From contig JAZSHX010000026.1 in NCBI GenBank assembly GCA_045533485.1, positions 48,151-112,150 on the forward strand: a stretch of DNA of 64,000 bases, in the 5' to 3' direction. Made by a program: the position numbers and the translations under genes. Of this stretch, positions 47,811-57,450 are shown piece after piece. The notes under the pieces were generated by a model. It saw only the letters and a program-made list of their open reading frames with translations. It searched no databases and was not told the DNA's origin. Source of the DNA: Scatosoma sp045533485 (lineage in GTDB: Bacteria > Bacillota > Clostridia > Christensenellales > Borkfalkiaceae). The first letter of the stretch is position 1, and each line of letters begins with the position of its first letter.

Positions 47811-48456
47811 GGTTTTGCAGGAAAATATACGGCTCTCTGCGCCCGATATAGCGGAAATTTACCGTTATGCAGGCGGCAGGGGGGAAATAGATAGCCAAAC
47901 GGCGGCACTTTTGGAAGTGTGTTTGCAGGAAAGCGAAAGCCAAATCACGCCGCACGTGTGCTATTGCTTTTTGCCTGCGGAACAAGCGATAGAAAGCTTT
48001 GGAAAGGATAGTACGCTATTAAAAAGCCGTTTGTGCGGCGCGGACAAAGTGCTTTTGTTTGCGGCGACGTTAGGGTTGGGGATAGATCGGCTTATCCGTA
48101 AATATACCTGCGTTTCGCCAAGCAAGGCGTTGTATTTCCAAGCCATCGGCGCAGAGCGTATCGAAAGCGTATGTAACGCCTTTTGTCAAACAATTTCCGC
48201 ACGGTTGCAAGCGCAAGGGCAAACGCTTGGAGTGCGGTTTAGCCCCGGGTACGGCGATTTTCCGTTGCAGGCGCAAACGCAAATACACGCGCTGTTGAAT
48301 ACGTATAAACAAATCGGCGTCGGCTTAAACGAAAGCTTGTTGATGTCGCCGAGTAAATCGGTAACGGCGCTTTGCGCGGTGGGAAAAGAAGAAAGAAAAA
48401 TACGGGACGGCTGTCAAGCGTGCACGCTGGAAAATTGCGCGTTTCGTACAAGATGA
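47803..48456 (+). CDS. Stand-alone methionine synthase activation-domain protein
   Basis: 217 residues. FSPGYGDFPLQAQ and LMSPSKSVTALCAVG correspond to the SAM-binding reactivation domain found at the C-terminus of E. coli MetH. A CQACTLENCAFR tail is an added Cys cluster. As a separate polypeptide it would remethylate oxidised cobalamin on the MetH encoded next, which lacks this domain. Start ATG at 47803 overlaps metF; stop overlaps metH (ATGA). Confidence 0.85.
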   Translation: MYKVLQENIRLSAPDIAEIYRYAGGRGEIDSQTAALLEVCLQESESQITPHVCYCFLPAEQAIESFGKDSTLLKSRLCGADKVLLFAATLGLGIDRLIRKYTCVSPSKALYFQAIGAERIESVCNAFCQTISARLQAQGQTLGVRFSPGYGDFPLQAQTQIHALLNTYKQIGVGLNESLLMSPSKSVTALCAVGKEERKIRDGCQACTLENCAFRTR

Positions 48457-50891
48457 AGGATATGAATTTTAGACAATTTTTACAAGAGAATATCGTGCTT
48501 TTGGACGGCGGTACGGGCACGCTTTTACAATCGGCAGGATTGCCGCTTGGCGAGCTTCCCGAACGCTGGAATTTGTCGCACGCGGATACTATACAGGCCA
48601 TACACCAAGCGTATTTCGATGCAGGCAGTAACGTAGTTTGCACAAATACGTTCGGCGCGAACACACTCAAATTCTCCGTTGAAGAATTAGAAGAAATCAT
48701 TAAAAATGCCATAGATATGGCAAAAAATGCGGCAAAAGCGTCGGTGGGAGCGCAGGAAAAGTTTGTGGCGCTGGATATCGGGCCGCTTGGAAAATTGTTG
48801 CAACCGTACGGCGATTTGCCCTTTGAAAAGGCAGTGGAAATTTTTGCGCAAACGGTCAAGCTTGGTGCAAAACACGGCGCGGATTTGGTGTTTATCGAAA
48901 CGATGAGCGATTGCTACGAAGCGAAAGCGGCGCTTTTGGCGGTAAAAGAAAACTGCGATTTGCCTGTGCTTGTCTCCTGTGCGTACGGCGCGGACGGAAA
49001 GCTTATGACGGGCGCGTCGCCCGAAGTGACGGTAGCGATTTTTGAAGGTATGGGCGCAGACGCGGTCGGCGCGAACTGTTCGCTTGGTCCTAAACAGCTA
49101 CAAGGCGTCGCGCAAACTTTGCTTCAACGCGCAAGCGTTCCCGTACTGATGAAGCCCAACGCTGGGTTGCCGCAAACAGACGGGGAGCGTACCTATTACG
49201 ACGTGGACGAAAAGCAGTTTGCCGAAGAAATTCGGGGTTTTGTAGAAAAGGGCGTGCGTTTGGTGGGCGGTTGCTGCGGCACGACGCCTGCGTATATTCA
49301 AGCGGTGAAAAAGGCGATTGCTTCGTGCGCGCCTGCACCGATACAAAAGAAAAATATTACCTGCGTATCGTCGTATACGCATACGGTGGATATCGACGCG
49401 CCCGTCATTATCGGCGAGCGCATCAACCCTACGGGCAAAAAGTTGTTTAAGCAAGCGCTTTTGGACGGAGATACCGATTATGCGCTGGGCGAAGCGTTGT
49501 CGCAAAAGGAGCACGGCGCGCATATTTTGGACGTCAACGTGGGCTTGCCCGGGATAGACGAAGCGCAAACGCTGAAAACGTACGTGGAGCGCATACAGGA
49601 AGTGGTCGATTTGCCCTTGCAGCTGGATACGGCGAACACGGACGCGTTAGAGCGCGCGTTGCGCGTATATAACGGCAAACCGCTTGTCAATTCCGTCAAC
49701 GGCAAACAGGAAAGCTTACAAACGGTGTTGCCGCTTGTCAAAAAGTACGGCGCGGCGGTGGTGGCGCTTACCTTGGACGAAAACGGTATTCCGTCCACGG
49801 CGGAAGGGCGTATCGAAATTGCCAAGCGTATCCTTGCGGAAGCGGAAAAATACGGCATTGACAAAAAGGATATTTTCATCGACGCGTTGACCTTGACGGT
49901 GGCGACGGATAAAGGCGCGGCGAAAACTACGCTGGATACCTTGCGGTATGTGCGTGAAACACTGGGTGTGCATACGGTGCTTGGCGTTTCTAACGTTTCG
50001 TTTGGTTTGCCTGCAAGAGATACCATCAACGCAACGTTTTTCACGGCGGCGCTGCATAGCGGACTTTCCGCGGCGATCATAAATCCCCTGTCCTTGCCTA
50101 TGCAACGCGCGTACAACGCGTATATGGCGATTAGCGGTCACGACGACAACTGTGAAAAATATATACGCTTTGAAACGCAAACGGCGCAAGCGATGCAAAC
50201 GGCAGTGCAAGCGCAACCAGTGCAAACGATACAACCGCAAACGGACGGAGCGATTTCGCCTTTGCAGGAAGCCATCGTGCACGGCTTAAAGGAACGCGCG
50301 GTGAAAGCTTGTAAGCAGTGCCTACAAACGCAAACGGCGCTGGATACGGTCAACACGCAGATTATCCCTGCCTTGGATATCGTGGGAAAAGCGTACGAAG
50401 AAAAGCGCGCGTATCTGCCCCAGCTTTTAACAAGCGCGGAAGCGGCGAAAGCGGCGTTTGAAGTGATAAAAACGCACGCGCTTCAAACGGGCGAAAGCAA
50501 TCAAAGAAAATGTACCTTTGTGATAGCGACCGTGCAGGGCGATATTCACGATATCGGCAAAAATATCGTCAAAACGGTTTTGGAAAATTACGGCTTTGCC
50601 GTGGTGGACTTGGGGCGTGACGTCCCCCCTGAAAAGGTGGTGGAAACGGTGGCGCAAACAAAAGCGCCCTTGGTAGGGCTGTCGGCGCTGATGACGACGA
50701 CGCTGCCCGCTATGCAAACAACGGTCGCGCTGTTGAAAGAGAAAGCGCCTTGGTGTAAAATCGTCGTGGGCGGCGCAGTGCTTAACAAAGAGTGCGCGCA
50801 AACGATGGGCGCGGATTTTTATGCGAAAGACGCTATGGAAACGGTGCGTTACAGTGAGCAAATATACGCAAAAATATGCAATTATTCATAA
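48453..50891 (+). CDS. metH: Cobalamin-dependent methionine synthase lacking the activation domain
   Basis: 812 residues. Domains: homocysteine S-methyltransferase (about 1-285, zinc ligands in ANCS and GGCCGTTP), pterin-binding TIM barrel (about 305-560, GERINPTGKK, DVNVGLPG), B12 cap (about 590-670) and B12-binding Rossmann domain with DIHDIGKN. It transfers the methyl of 5-methyl-THF to homocysteine. An Ala/Gln/Thr-rich linker (about 573-592) joins the two halves. The reactivation domain is a separate upstream gene. ATG at 48453 overlaps the preceding stop. Confidence 0.94.
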   Translation: MKDMNFRQFLQENIVLLDGGTGTLLQSAGLPLGELPERWNLSHADTIQAIHQAYFDAGSNVVCTNTFGANTLKFSVEELEEIIKNAIDMAKNAAKASVGAQEKFVALDIGPLGKLLQPYGDLPFEKAVEIFAQTVKLGAKHGADLVFIETMSDCYEAKAALLAVKENCDLPVLVSCAYGADGKLMTGASPEVTVAIFEGMGADAVGANCSLGPKQLQGVAQTLLQRASVPVLMKPNAGLPQTDGERTYYDVDEKQFAEEIRGFVEKGVRLVGGCCGTTPAYIQAVKKAIASCAPAPIQKKNITCVSSYTHTVDIDAPVIIGERINPTGKKLFKQALLDGDTDYALGEALSQKEHGAHILDVNVGLPGIDEAQTLKTYVERIQEVVDLPLQLDTANTDALERALRVYNGKPLVNSVNGKQESLQTVLPLVKKYGAAVVALTLDENGIPSTAEGRIEIAKRILAEAEKYGIDKKDIFIDALTLTVATDKGAAKTTLDTLRYVRETLGVHTVLGVSNVSFGLPARDTINATFFTAALHSGLSAAIINPLSLPMQRAYNAYMAISGHDDNCEKYIRFETQTAQAMQTAVQAQPVQTIQPQTDGAISPLQEAIVHGLKERAVKACKQCLQTQTALDTVNTQIIPALDIVGKAYEEKRAYLPQLLTSAEAAKAAFEVIKTHALQTGESNQRKCTFVIATVQGDIHDIGKNIVKTVLENYGFAVVDLGRDVPPEKVVETVAQTKAPLVGLSALMTTTLPAMQTTVALLKEKAPWCKIVVGGAVLNKECAQTMGADFYAKDAMETVRYSEQIYAKICNYS

Positions 50892-50940
50892 ATATACAGG
50901 TTTTATGCAATTATGCAAAATATGCGAAAAATATTCATTA
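50883..50940 (+). promoter_or_regulatory. Possible ArgR operator region upstream of argG
   Basis: TATTCATAAATATACAGG at 50883-50900 matches most positions of an ARG box, and ATGCA-like half sites repeat at 50905, 50913, 50922 and 50933. The assignment is by eye and no ArgR gene is in the window. Confidence 0.3.
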
Positions 50941-50968
50941 AATGTTTATAAATAAAGGGAAAAAGCGT

Positions 50969-50997
50969 TTGACAATCATAAAAAACGCGTGTATAAT
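50969..50997 (+). promoter_or_regulatory. Perfect consensus promoter of the arginine operon
   Basis: TTGACA at 50969-50974, 17-base spacer, TATAAT at 50992-50997, 49 bases before argG. Confidence 0.88.
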
Positions 50998-51046
50998 ATG
51001 CGTATAAAAAGAATAAATATGCATTTTGCAAGGAGAAAATAAAAGT

Positions 51047-52273
51047 ATGGATAAGAAAGATATCAAAAAAGTAGTGCTTGCCTATTCAGGCGGTTTGGAC
51101 ACGTCGATCATTATTCCTTGGTTAAAGGAAAATTACAACAACTGCGAAGTAATCGCGGTAAGCGGTAACGTCGGGCAAGCGGACGAATTAGACGGTTTGG
51201 AAGAAAAGGCGCTGAAAACGGGCGCGTCCAAATTGTACGTGGAAGATTTGACGGACGAATTTGTGGACGATTATATCGTGCCTACGATGATGGCAGGCGC
51301 GAAATACGAAGAATATTTGCTTGGTACGTCGTTTGCGCGTCCAATCATTGCAAAGCGTATTGTGGAAATTGCCAAAAAGGAAGGCGCGGACGCCATTTGT
51401 CACGGCTGTACGGGTAAGGGCAACGACCAAGTGCGTTTTGAATTAACGATTAAAGCATTTGCGCCCGATATGCACATCATCGCGCCTTGGCGTGAGTGGT
51501 CGATCAAATCGCGTGAAGAAGAAATCGATTATGCAGAAGCGCACAACGTGCCTTTGAAGATTAACCGTGAAACCAACTATTCCAAGGATAAAAACCTTTG
51601 GCATTTGAGTCACGAAGCCTTGGATTTGGAAGACGCACGCAACGAACCCTTGTATGAAAAGGAAGGGTTCTTGGAAATGGGCGTATCGCCTTTGCAAGCA
51701 CCCGACAAGCCTACCTATATCGAGCTGGAATTTGAAAAGGGTCGCCCCGTGGCTTTGGACGGCAAAAAGATGAGCGCGAAAAACATTATCCTTGCGCTCA
51801 ATAAAGTGGGCGGTGCGAACGGTATCGGGCTTTTGGATATCGTAGAAAACCGTTTGGTAGGGATGAAGTGTCGCGGCGTATACGAAACCCCGGGCGGTGA
51901 AATTTTGTATGCGGCGCACGCGTACTTGGAAACGCTTTGCTTGGATAAATACACTATGCACAAAAAGCAAGAGCTTTCCGTATGCTTTGCAGAGCTTGTG
52001 TATAACGGACAATGGTTTACGCCCCTTAGAGAAGCACTTTCCGCGTTCGTGGATAAAACGCAAGAAAACGTTACGGGTAAAGTGCGTTTGAAGCTGTATA
52101 AGGGCAACATCATCAAGGCAGGCGCTTGGAGCGATTATTCGCTGTATTCGGAAGAAATCGCAACGTTTGGCGAAGACAACGTGTACAACCAAGCGGACGC
52201 AACCGGTTTTATCAACCTGTTCGGTTTGCCTATCAAGGTGCAAGCGGAAGTAAACCAAAAGAACAATAAATAA
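51047..52273 (+). CDS. argG: Argininosuccinate synthase
   Basis: 408 residues. It condenses citrulline and aspartate with ATP. VVLAYSGGLDTSIIIPWL (P-loop pyrophosphatase motif), CHGCTGKGNDQVRFE and the GVYETPGGEIL segment are typical. I start at the ATG at 51047 behind AAGGAG. First gene of the arginine operon. Confidence 0.96.
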   Translation: MDKKDIKKVVLAYSGGLDTSIIIPWLKENYNNCEVIAVSGNVGQADELDGLEEKALKTGASKLYVEDLTDEFVDDYIVPTMMAGAKYEEYLLGTSFARPIIAKRIVEIAKKEGADAICHGCTGKGNDQVRFELTIKAFAPDMHIIAPWREWSIKSREEEIDYAEAHNVPLKINRETNYSKDKNLWHLSHEALDLEDARNEPLYEKEGFLEMGVSPLQAPDKPTYIELEFEKGRPVALDGKKMSAKNIILALNKVGGANGIGLLDIVENRLVGMKCRGVYETPGGEILYAAHAYLETLCLDKYTMHKKQELSVCFAELVYNGQWFTPLREALSAFVDKTQENVTGKVRLKLYKGNIIKAGAWSDYSLYSEEIATFGEDNVYNQADATGFINLFGLPIKVQAEVNQKNNK

Positions 52274-52303
52274 GCGTAAAAAACGCAGTAAAAAAGAAAA
52301 GGA

Positions 52304-52333
52304 TTTTGCCTATCGCAACAGCGGTAGGCAAAA
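52304..52333 (+). promoter_or_regulatory. Intercistronic hairpin between argG and argH
   Basis: 13-bp stem TTTTGCCTATCGC (52304-52316) with GCGGTAGGCAAAA (52321-52333), loop AACA, no T run. It could be an mRNA processing or stability element; its right arm ends next to the weak argH ribosome site AAAGGTG. Confidence 0.5.
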
Positions 52334-52348
52334 GGTGTTTAATAAGAT

Positions 52349-53728
52349 ATGGAAAAAATGTGGGCAGGACGCTTTGAAAAGGCGCTGGATAAGGTAGCGG
52401 ACGATTTTAATTCTTCTATTCGCGTCGATTGCAGAATGTACAAACAAGATATCCTTGGCTCTATGGCGCACGCAACGATGCTGGCAAAGCAAGGCATATT
52501 AAGTCAAGCGGAAGTAGATACCATTATCGACGGGCTGGAAGGAATTTTGCAGGATATTCAAAACGGCAAACTTGCTATCGATATGGGCGCGGAAGATATT
52601 CATATGTTCGTGGAAGCGGAGCTTACCAAGCGTATCGGCGACGCAGGCAAACGCTTGCACACGGCAAGAAGCCGCAACGACCAAGTGGCGGTGGATATCC
52701 GTTTGTATCTTCGTGACGAAGCGGAAGAAGTGCTTGCGCTTATCAAGGAGAGTATCGTTGCGCTGATGGAGCAGGCGGAGCAAAACGCCCAAACGATTGC
52801 CCCTGGGTATACGCATTTACAACGCGCGCAGCCCATTTCCTTTGGGCATCACTTGCTTGCGTATGCGATGATGCTGTTGCGTGATTGTTCGCGCTTGCAA
52901 GACGCGGTCAAGCGTATGAATTTTTCTCCGCTTGGCAGCTGTGCGTTGGCAGGGACTACCTATCCCACGGACAGAGCGTTCACGGCGCAAAAGCTGGGCT
53001 TTGACGGTATCACGCAAAACAGCATTGACGGCGTGGCTGACAGGGATTTTTGCGTGGAGCTTTTAAGCGCGTTTTCTATTTTAATGATGCACCTTTCCCG
53101 TTTGAGCGAAGAAATTGTGCTTTGGTCAAGCTGGGAATTTAAGTTTATTGAGCTTGACGATGCGTACACGACCGGTTCGTCGATTATGCCGCAAAAGAAA
53201 AACCCCGATATGGCGGAGCTTATTCGCGGTAAGACGGGGCGTGTATACGGCGATTTGATGGCGCTTTTGACGACGCTCAAAGGATTACCGCTTGCGTACA
53301 ACAAGGATATGCAGGAAGACAAGGAATCTATTTTCGACGCGGTGGATACCGTGAAAATGTGCTTGCAAGTGCTTGCGCCTATGCTCAAAACGATGAAGGT
53401 ATTGCCCGAAAATACGTATAAGGCGGCGCAAAAGGGCTTTATCAACGCTACCGATTTGGCGGATTATTTGGCGAAAAAGGGTATGCCGTTCCGTTCCGCA
53501 TATAAAATTGTGGGGCAAATCGTAGCGGAGTGTATTCAAAAGGATTGTGTTTTGGATAACTTGCCTTTGCAGGAATATCAAAAACATACGCCGCTTTTTG
53601 AAGAAGACTTATTTACGGAAATTTCGCTGAAAACGTGCGTGGAAAAACGCACCAGCGCAGGCGGCGGTTCGCCTACGTCCGTAAAACAACAACTCGTTTG
53701 GTTGAAAAAGGAATTACAAAGCATATGA
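52349..53728 (+). CDS. argH: Argininosuccinate lyase
   Basis: 459 residues. It splits argininosuccinate to arginine and fumarate. TARSRNDQVA, YTHLQRAQPI and the signature GSSIMPQKKNPD with the catalytic Ser are present. Overlaps argC by 4 bases. Confidence 0.96.
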   Translation: MEKMWAGRFEKALDKVADDFNSSIRVDCRMYKQDILGSMAHATMLAKQGILSQAEVDTIIDGLEGILQDIQNGKLAIDMGAEDIHMFVEAELTKRIGDAGKRLHTARSRNDQVAVDIRLYLRDEAEEVLALIKESIVALMEQAEQNAQTIAPGYTHLQRAQPISFGHHLLAYAMMLLRDCSRLQDAVKRMNFSPLGSCALAGTTYPTDRAFTAQKLGFDGITQNSIDGVADRDFCVELLSAFSILMMHLSRLSEEIVLWSSWEFKFIELDDAYTTGSSIMPQKKNPDMAELIRGKTGRVYGDLMALLTTLKGLPLAYNKDMQEDKESIFDAVDTVKMCLQVLAPMLKTMKVLPENTYKAAQKGFINATDLADYLAKKGMPFRSAYKIVGQIVAECIQKDCVLDNLPLQEYQKHTPLFEEDLFTEISLKTCVEKRTSAGGGSPTSVKQQLVWLKKELQSI

Positions 53729-54657
53729 AAAAAGTGTTTATAGACGGCAGCGCAGGCACGACGGGGCTTCGCATTTACGAACGGTTAGCTTCGCGCGACG
53801 ACGTACAGCTTATCACGCTGACGGAAGAAAACCGCAAAAACCCTGCGGCAAGAAAGCAAGCGATTAACAGCGCGGACGTAGTGTTTTTGTGCTTGCCCGA
53901 CGATGCGGCAAGGGAAGCGGTGGCGATGGTGGAAAACCCTGCCGTTACCGTGATCGACGCGTCCACGGCACATAGAACGTTAGACGGCTGGGCGTACGGA
54001 TTTCCCGAACTTTCCAAAACGTTTGAAGAAAAGGTGCTTTCGTCCAAGCGTATTGCCGTACCTGGGTGTCACGCAAGCGGTTTTATCGCGCTGGTTTATC
54101 CCTTGGTAGAAGCAGGTATTTTGGATAAGGACGCACTGCTTACTTGTTTTTCCGTGACGGGGTATTCGGGCGGCGGCAAAAAAATGATTGCCGAATATCA
54201 AAGTCAAGATAGAAATTCGCTTTTGGATGCACCGCGTCAGTACGCGCTTGGGCAAACGCACAAGCACTTAAAGGAAATGCAAGCAAAGTGCGCCTTGCAA
54301 AACGCGCCTATGTTTTCGCCGATTGTGTCCGATTTTTACAGCGGTATGGTCGTGACCGTGCCTTTGTTCAAGCGGCAGTTAAGCGCAGGCAAAACGGTCG
54401 ACGATATTAAAAAAGCATATCAAGATAAATACCAAAACGATATCGTGCGCTACGTGGAAAGTGCGGACGAAAACGGATTTTTGTCGGGCACGGCGATGAT
54501 GGGTAAGGACAGTATGCAAGTGACCGTGGCAGGCAACGACGAACGTATTTTGTTGGTTGCGGTGTACGATAACTTAGGCAAAGGCGCGTCGGGTGCGGCA
54601 GTGGAGTGTATGAACCTTGCCATCGGCGCGGAAAGAACCAAGGGCTTGGTTTTATAA
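53725..54657 (+). CDS. argC: N-acetyl-gamma-glutamyl-phosphate reductase (short type)
   Basis: 310 residues. It reduces N-acetylglutamyl phosphate with NADPH to the semialdehyde. GSAGTTGLRI near the N-terminus, the catalytic VPGCHASGF cysteine (about residue 113) and the short length put it in the type 2 ArgC group. ATG overlaps the argH stop as ATGA. Confidence 0.94.
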   Translation: MKKVFIDGSAGTTGLRIYERLASRDDVQLITLTEENRKNPAARKQAINSADVVFLCLPDDAAREAVAMVENPAVTVIDASTAHRTLDGWAYGFPELSKTFEEKVLSSKRIAVPGCHASGFIALVYPLVEAGILDKDALLTCFSVTGYSGGGKKMIAEYQSQDRNSLLDAPRQYALGQTHKHLKEMQAKCALQNAPMFSPIVSDFYSGMVVTVPLFKRQLSAGKTVDDIKKAYQDKYQNDIVRYVESADENGFLSGTAMMGKDSMQVTVAGNDERILLVAVYDNLGKGASGAAVECMNLAIGAERTKGLVL

Positions 54658-54675
54658 ATAAAACAGCGAAAAAAA

Positions 54676-56199
54676 ATGATGAAACTGAAAAGAGCTTTTG
54701 CAATTTTATTTGCAAGCGTATTTTGTTTTATGCTTGCAGGTTGCGAAGTGTTTGGATTTGGAACGGCAAAGCCAAGCAGTTCTTCGCACGTGCATACCTT
54801 GGAAAAATTTGAAGGTCAAGCCCCTACCTGCTTGGCGGTGGGTACGCGTGAACATCATTATTGCAAAGGGTGTTCGCAATACTTTTTAGACGAAGCGGCA
54901 ACGCAAGCGGCGGCTTGGGACGATATGAAGCTGGAAAAGCTTGGGCATAAAAATATGCAGCATAACGCAAGCGTAACGCCTACGCTTACGACGGACGGAC
55001 AAGTGGAACACTGGTATTGCCCTGATTGCGGTAACTATTATTTAGATAAAAAGGCGACCGTGAAAACGACGCAAGCGGACGTTATCGTGCAGGCAGGGAC
55101 TTGGGAACCCGATTTTGTCGTGGAAGTACCTGCGGATCGCGACGCTATCGTGTTGCAGCTCACCGACACGCAAATCATCGACGGCGCGCAATCACGCCCC
55201 ACGCAATCGTCAGGCGATAAAACGACGTACGCAACGGAGAAAATTCCGCAATATTGTTATGACTACGTGGAAGAAACAGTGGAAGCGACAAATCCTGATT
55301 TGATTATTCTCACGGGGGATTTGGTATACGGCAAGTACGACGATAACGGCAGTGCCTTGCAGGGGTTGATTGCGCTGATGGAAAGCTTTGAAATTCCTTG
55401 GGCGCCCGTATTCGGCAATCACGAAAACGAAAGCGCCATGGGCGCGGACTGGCAGTGTCAACAGCTGGAAAATGCCGAATATTGCTTGTTTAAGCAAAGA
55501 GAGCTGACGGGTAACGGCAATTACACGGTGGGGATAAAACAAGGCGATTCGCTTACGCGCGTGTTCGTGATGCTGGACAGCAACGGTTGCGGCGACGCAA
55601 GCGCGCAATCGACAGCCAACGGGCACACGAAAACGTCGGCAGGGTTTGGTAACGACCAAATCGTGTGGTATACGAAAGAAATTTCCACCTTAAAAATGTA
55701 TCACCCGACCGTGAAAGTGTCGTTTGCGTTCCACATTCAGCTTTCCGTGTTTACAAGCGCACTTTCTTCCTACGGCGGTGCTTCGTCGGGGAACGATCAA
55801 GATATTTGGGTAAACTCCGGTAAAAATTTCGGGCATATCGGCCGTCCTATCAAGAGCACGTGGGATAAAGACAACGCCGTTTTCAACGGTATGAAATCGC
55901 TGGGCGCGGACAGCATTTTCGTCGGGCACGAACACTGCAATAGCGCAAGCATCGTGTTCCAAGGCGTGCGTTTACAGTACGGACAAAAATCCAGCGAATA
56001 CGATAGATTTAACGTGGTGACAGGCGAAAATAAAGTGGTGGCAGGATATTTATATTCTACGGTGCGCAAAAACGGAACGCCCCTTATCGGGGGAACGGTT
56101 ATCGTGCTTTCGCAAGCGGACGGCGCGATTAAGGACGGGTATATTTATTACTGTCAAAACGCAGGCGGAAATTTAGACTGGGATACGATTTTGAAATAA
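54676..56199 (+). CDS. Lipoprotein metallophosphoesterase
   Basis: 507 residues. Lipobox MLAGC gives a lipidated Cys at about residue 23. Two Cys-rich modules follow (EHHYCKGCSQYFLD and EHWYCPDCGNYYLD, each once), of the type seen in gut Clostridia surface proteins. A calcineurin-like phosphoesterase domain from about 155 has LQLTDTQI (Gln in place of the usual DxH His), LTGDLV, FGNHE and VGHEHC. It would face the outside of the membrane. It stands inside the arginine operon, 18 bases after argC, with no promoter of its own; substrate unknown. Confidence 0.85.
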   Translation: MMKLKRAFAILFASVFCFMLAGCEVFGFGTAKPSSSSHVHTLEKFEGQAPTCLAVGTREHHYCKGCSQYFLDEAATQAAAWDDMKLEKLGHKNMQHNASVTPTLTTDGQVEHWYCPDCGNYYLDKKATVKTTQADVIVQAGTWEPDFVVEVPADRDAIVLQLTDTQIIDGAQSRPTQSSGDKTTYATEKIPQYCYDYVEETVEATNPDLIILTGDLVYGKYDDNGSALQGLIALMESFEIPWAPVFGNHENESAMGADWQCQQLENAEYCLFKQRELTGNGNYTVGIKQGDSLTRVFVMLDSNGCGDASAQSTANGHTKTSAGFGNDQIVWYTKEISTLKMYHPTVKVSFAFHIQLSVFTSALSSYGGASSGNDQDIWVNSGKNFGHIGRPIKSTWDKDNAVFNGMKSLGADSIFVGHEHCNSASIVFQGVRLQYGQKSSEYDRFNVVTGENKVVAGYLYSTVRKNGTPLIGGTVIVLSQADGAIKDGYIYYCQNAGGNLDWDTILK

Positions 56200-56221
56200 A
56201 AACAAAAGTAAGGATAGAGAA

Positions 56222-57436
56222 ATGTTACAACAAGTACAAGGCGGCGTGTGCGCCGCGAAAGGATTTACCGCAAACGCATTGCACTGCGGTATTAGAAAAA
56301 ATAAAACTAAGCGCGATTTGGCGCTCATTTACAGCGAAGTGCCGGCGGCGGCTGCGGCAGTGTACACCAAAAACTTGGTGAAAGGCGCTCCGCTTACCGT
56401 TACCAAGAATAATATCGCAAACGGCACGGCGCGCGCGGTCATTTGCAACAGCGGTAACGCAAATACCTGCAACGCCAACGGCATTGAAATTGCAACGCAA
56501 ACGTGTGATTTGCTTGCTGGTGTGCTGGGCATTGATCCCACCGACGTGATCGTGGCATCCACGGGCGTTATCGGTCAACCTCTTGACATTACGCCGATTG
56601 CCAACGGTATTCCTGCGCTTGTCAGCGGTTTGGGCAACAATAGCGATTTGGCGTGCGAAGGCATTATGACGACGGACACCACGAAAAAAGAAATTGCTTT
56701 TTCGTTCACGGTGGGCGGCAAAACGTGCCGCATCGGCGGTATTGCAAAGGGTAGCGGTATGATTCACCCGAATATGGCAACTATGCTTGTGTTCGTCACG
56801 ACCGATTGTAAAATTTCCGCAAATATGCTGCAAAAAGCGCTTTCCGCGGACGTGGAAGATTCGTTTAATATGGTCAGCGTAGACGGCGACACGTCCACCA
56901 ACGATATGGTCAGCGTCATGGCGAATGGTATGGCCGGCAATCAAGAAATTACCTGCGAAAACGACGACTTTCTTGCGTTCAAACAAGCGCTTGCGGCGGT
57001 AACGCAGTACTTATGCCGTGAAATTGCGGCGGACGGCGAAGGCGCAACCAAGCTTTTAGAGTGCAAGCTTGTCGGCGCGCAAGATAAGCAAACGGCGAAA
57101 ACGGTGGCAAAATCCGTCGTTTGTTCGTCGCTTGTCAAAGCGGCTATGTTCGGCGCGGACGCAAACTGGGGGCGCGTGCTTTGCGCTATCGGTTACAGCG
57201 GCGCGGACGTGGACGTTACCAAAGTGGACGTGGCATTCCGTTCGGCTAAGGGGGAAATTGTCGTTTGCGTAGACGGCGCAGGCGTAGAATTTTCCGAAGA
57301 AAAAGCCAAAGAAATTTTGCTGGAAAAGCAAATTGAAATTTTGATTGATTTGAAAAGCGGCGAACAAAAAGCCGTGGCGTGGGGCTGTGATTTGACCTAC
57401 GATTACGTGAAAATCAACGGCGATTACAGAACCTAA
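56222..57436 (+). CDS. argJ: Bifunctional ornithine acetyltransferase / N-acetylglutamate synthase
   Basis: 404 residues. It recycles the acetyl group from acetylornithine to glutamate and can also use acetyl-CoA in bifunctional members. SNSGNAN-like CNSGNANTCNA, ASTGVIGQPL and the self-cleavage site PNMATMLVF (cut before Thr) are present. Whether it is bifunctional cannot be read off, but no argA is in the operon. Confidence 0.95.
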   Translation: MLQQVQGGVCAAKGFTANALHCGIRKNKTKRDLALIYSEVPAAAAAVYTKNLVKGAPLTVTKNNIANGTARAVICNSGNANTCNANGIEIATQTCDLLAGVLGIDPTDVIVASTGVIGQPLDITPIANGIPALVSGLGNNSDLACEGIMTTDTTKKEIAFSFTVGGKTCRIGGIAKGSGMIHPNMATMLVFVTTDCKISANMLQKALSADVEDSFNMVSVDGDTSTNDMVSVMANGMAGNQEITCENDDFLAFKQALAAVTQYLCREIAADGEGATKLLECKLVGAQDKQTAKTVAKSVVCSSLVKAAMFGADANWGRVLCAIGYSGADVDVTKVDVAFRSAKGEIVVCVDGAGVEFSEEKAKEILLEKQIEILIDLKSGEQKAVAWGCDLTYDYVKINGDYRT

Positions 57437-57450
57437 AAAGGAGAAAAGTT

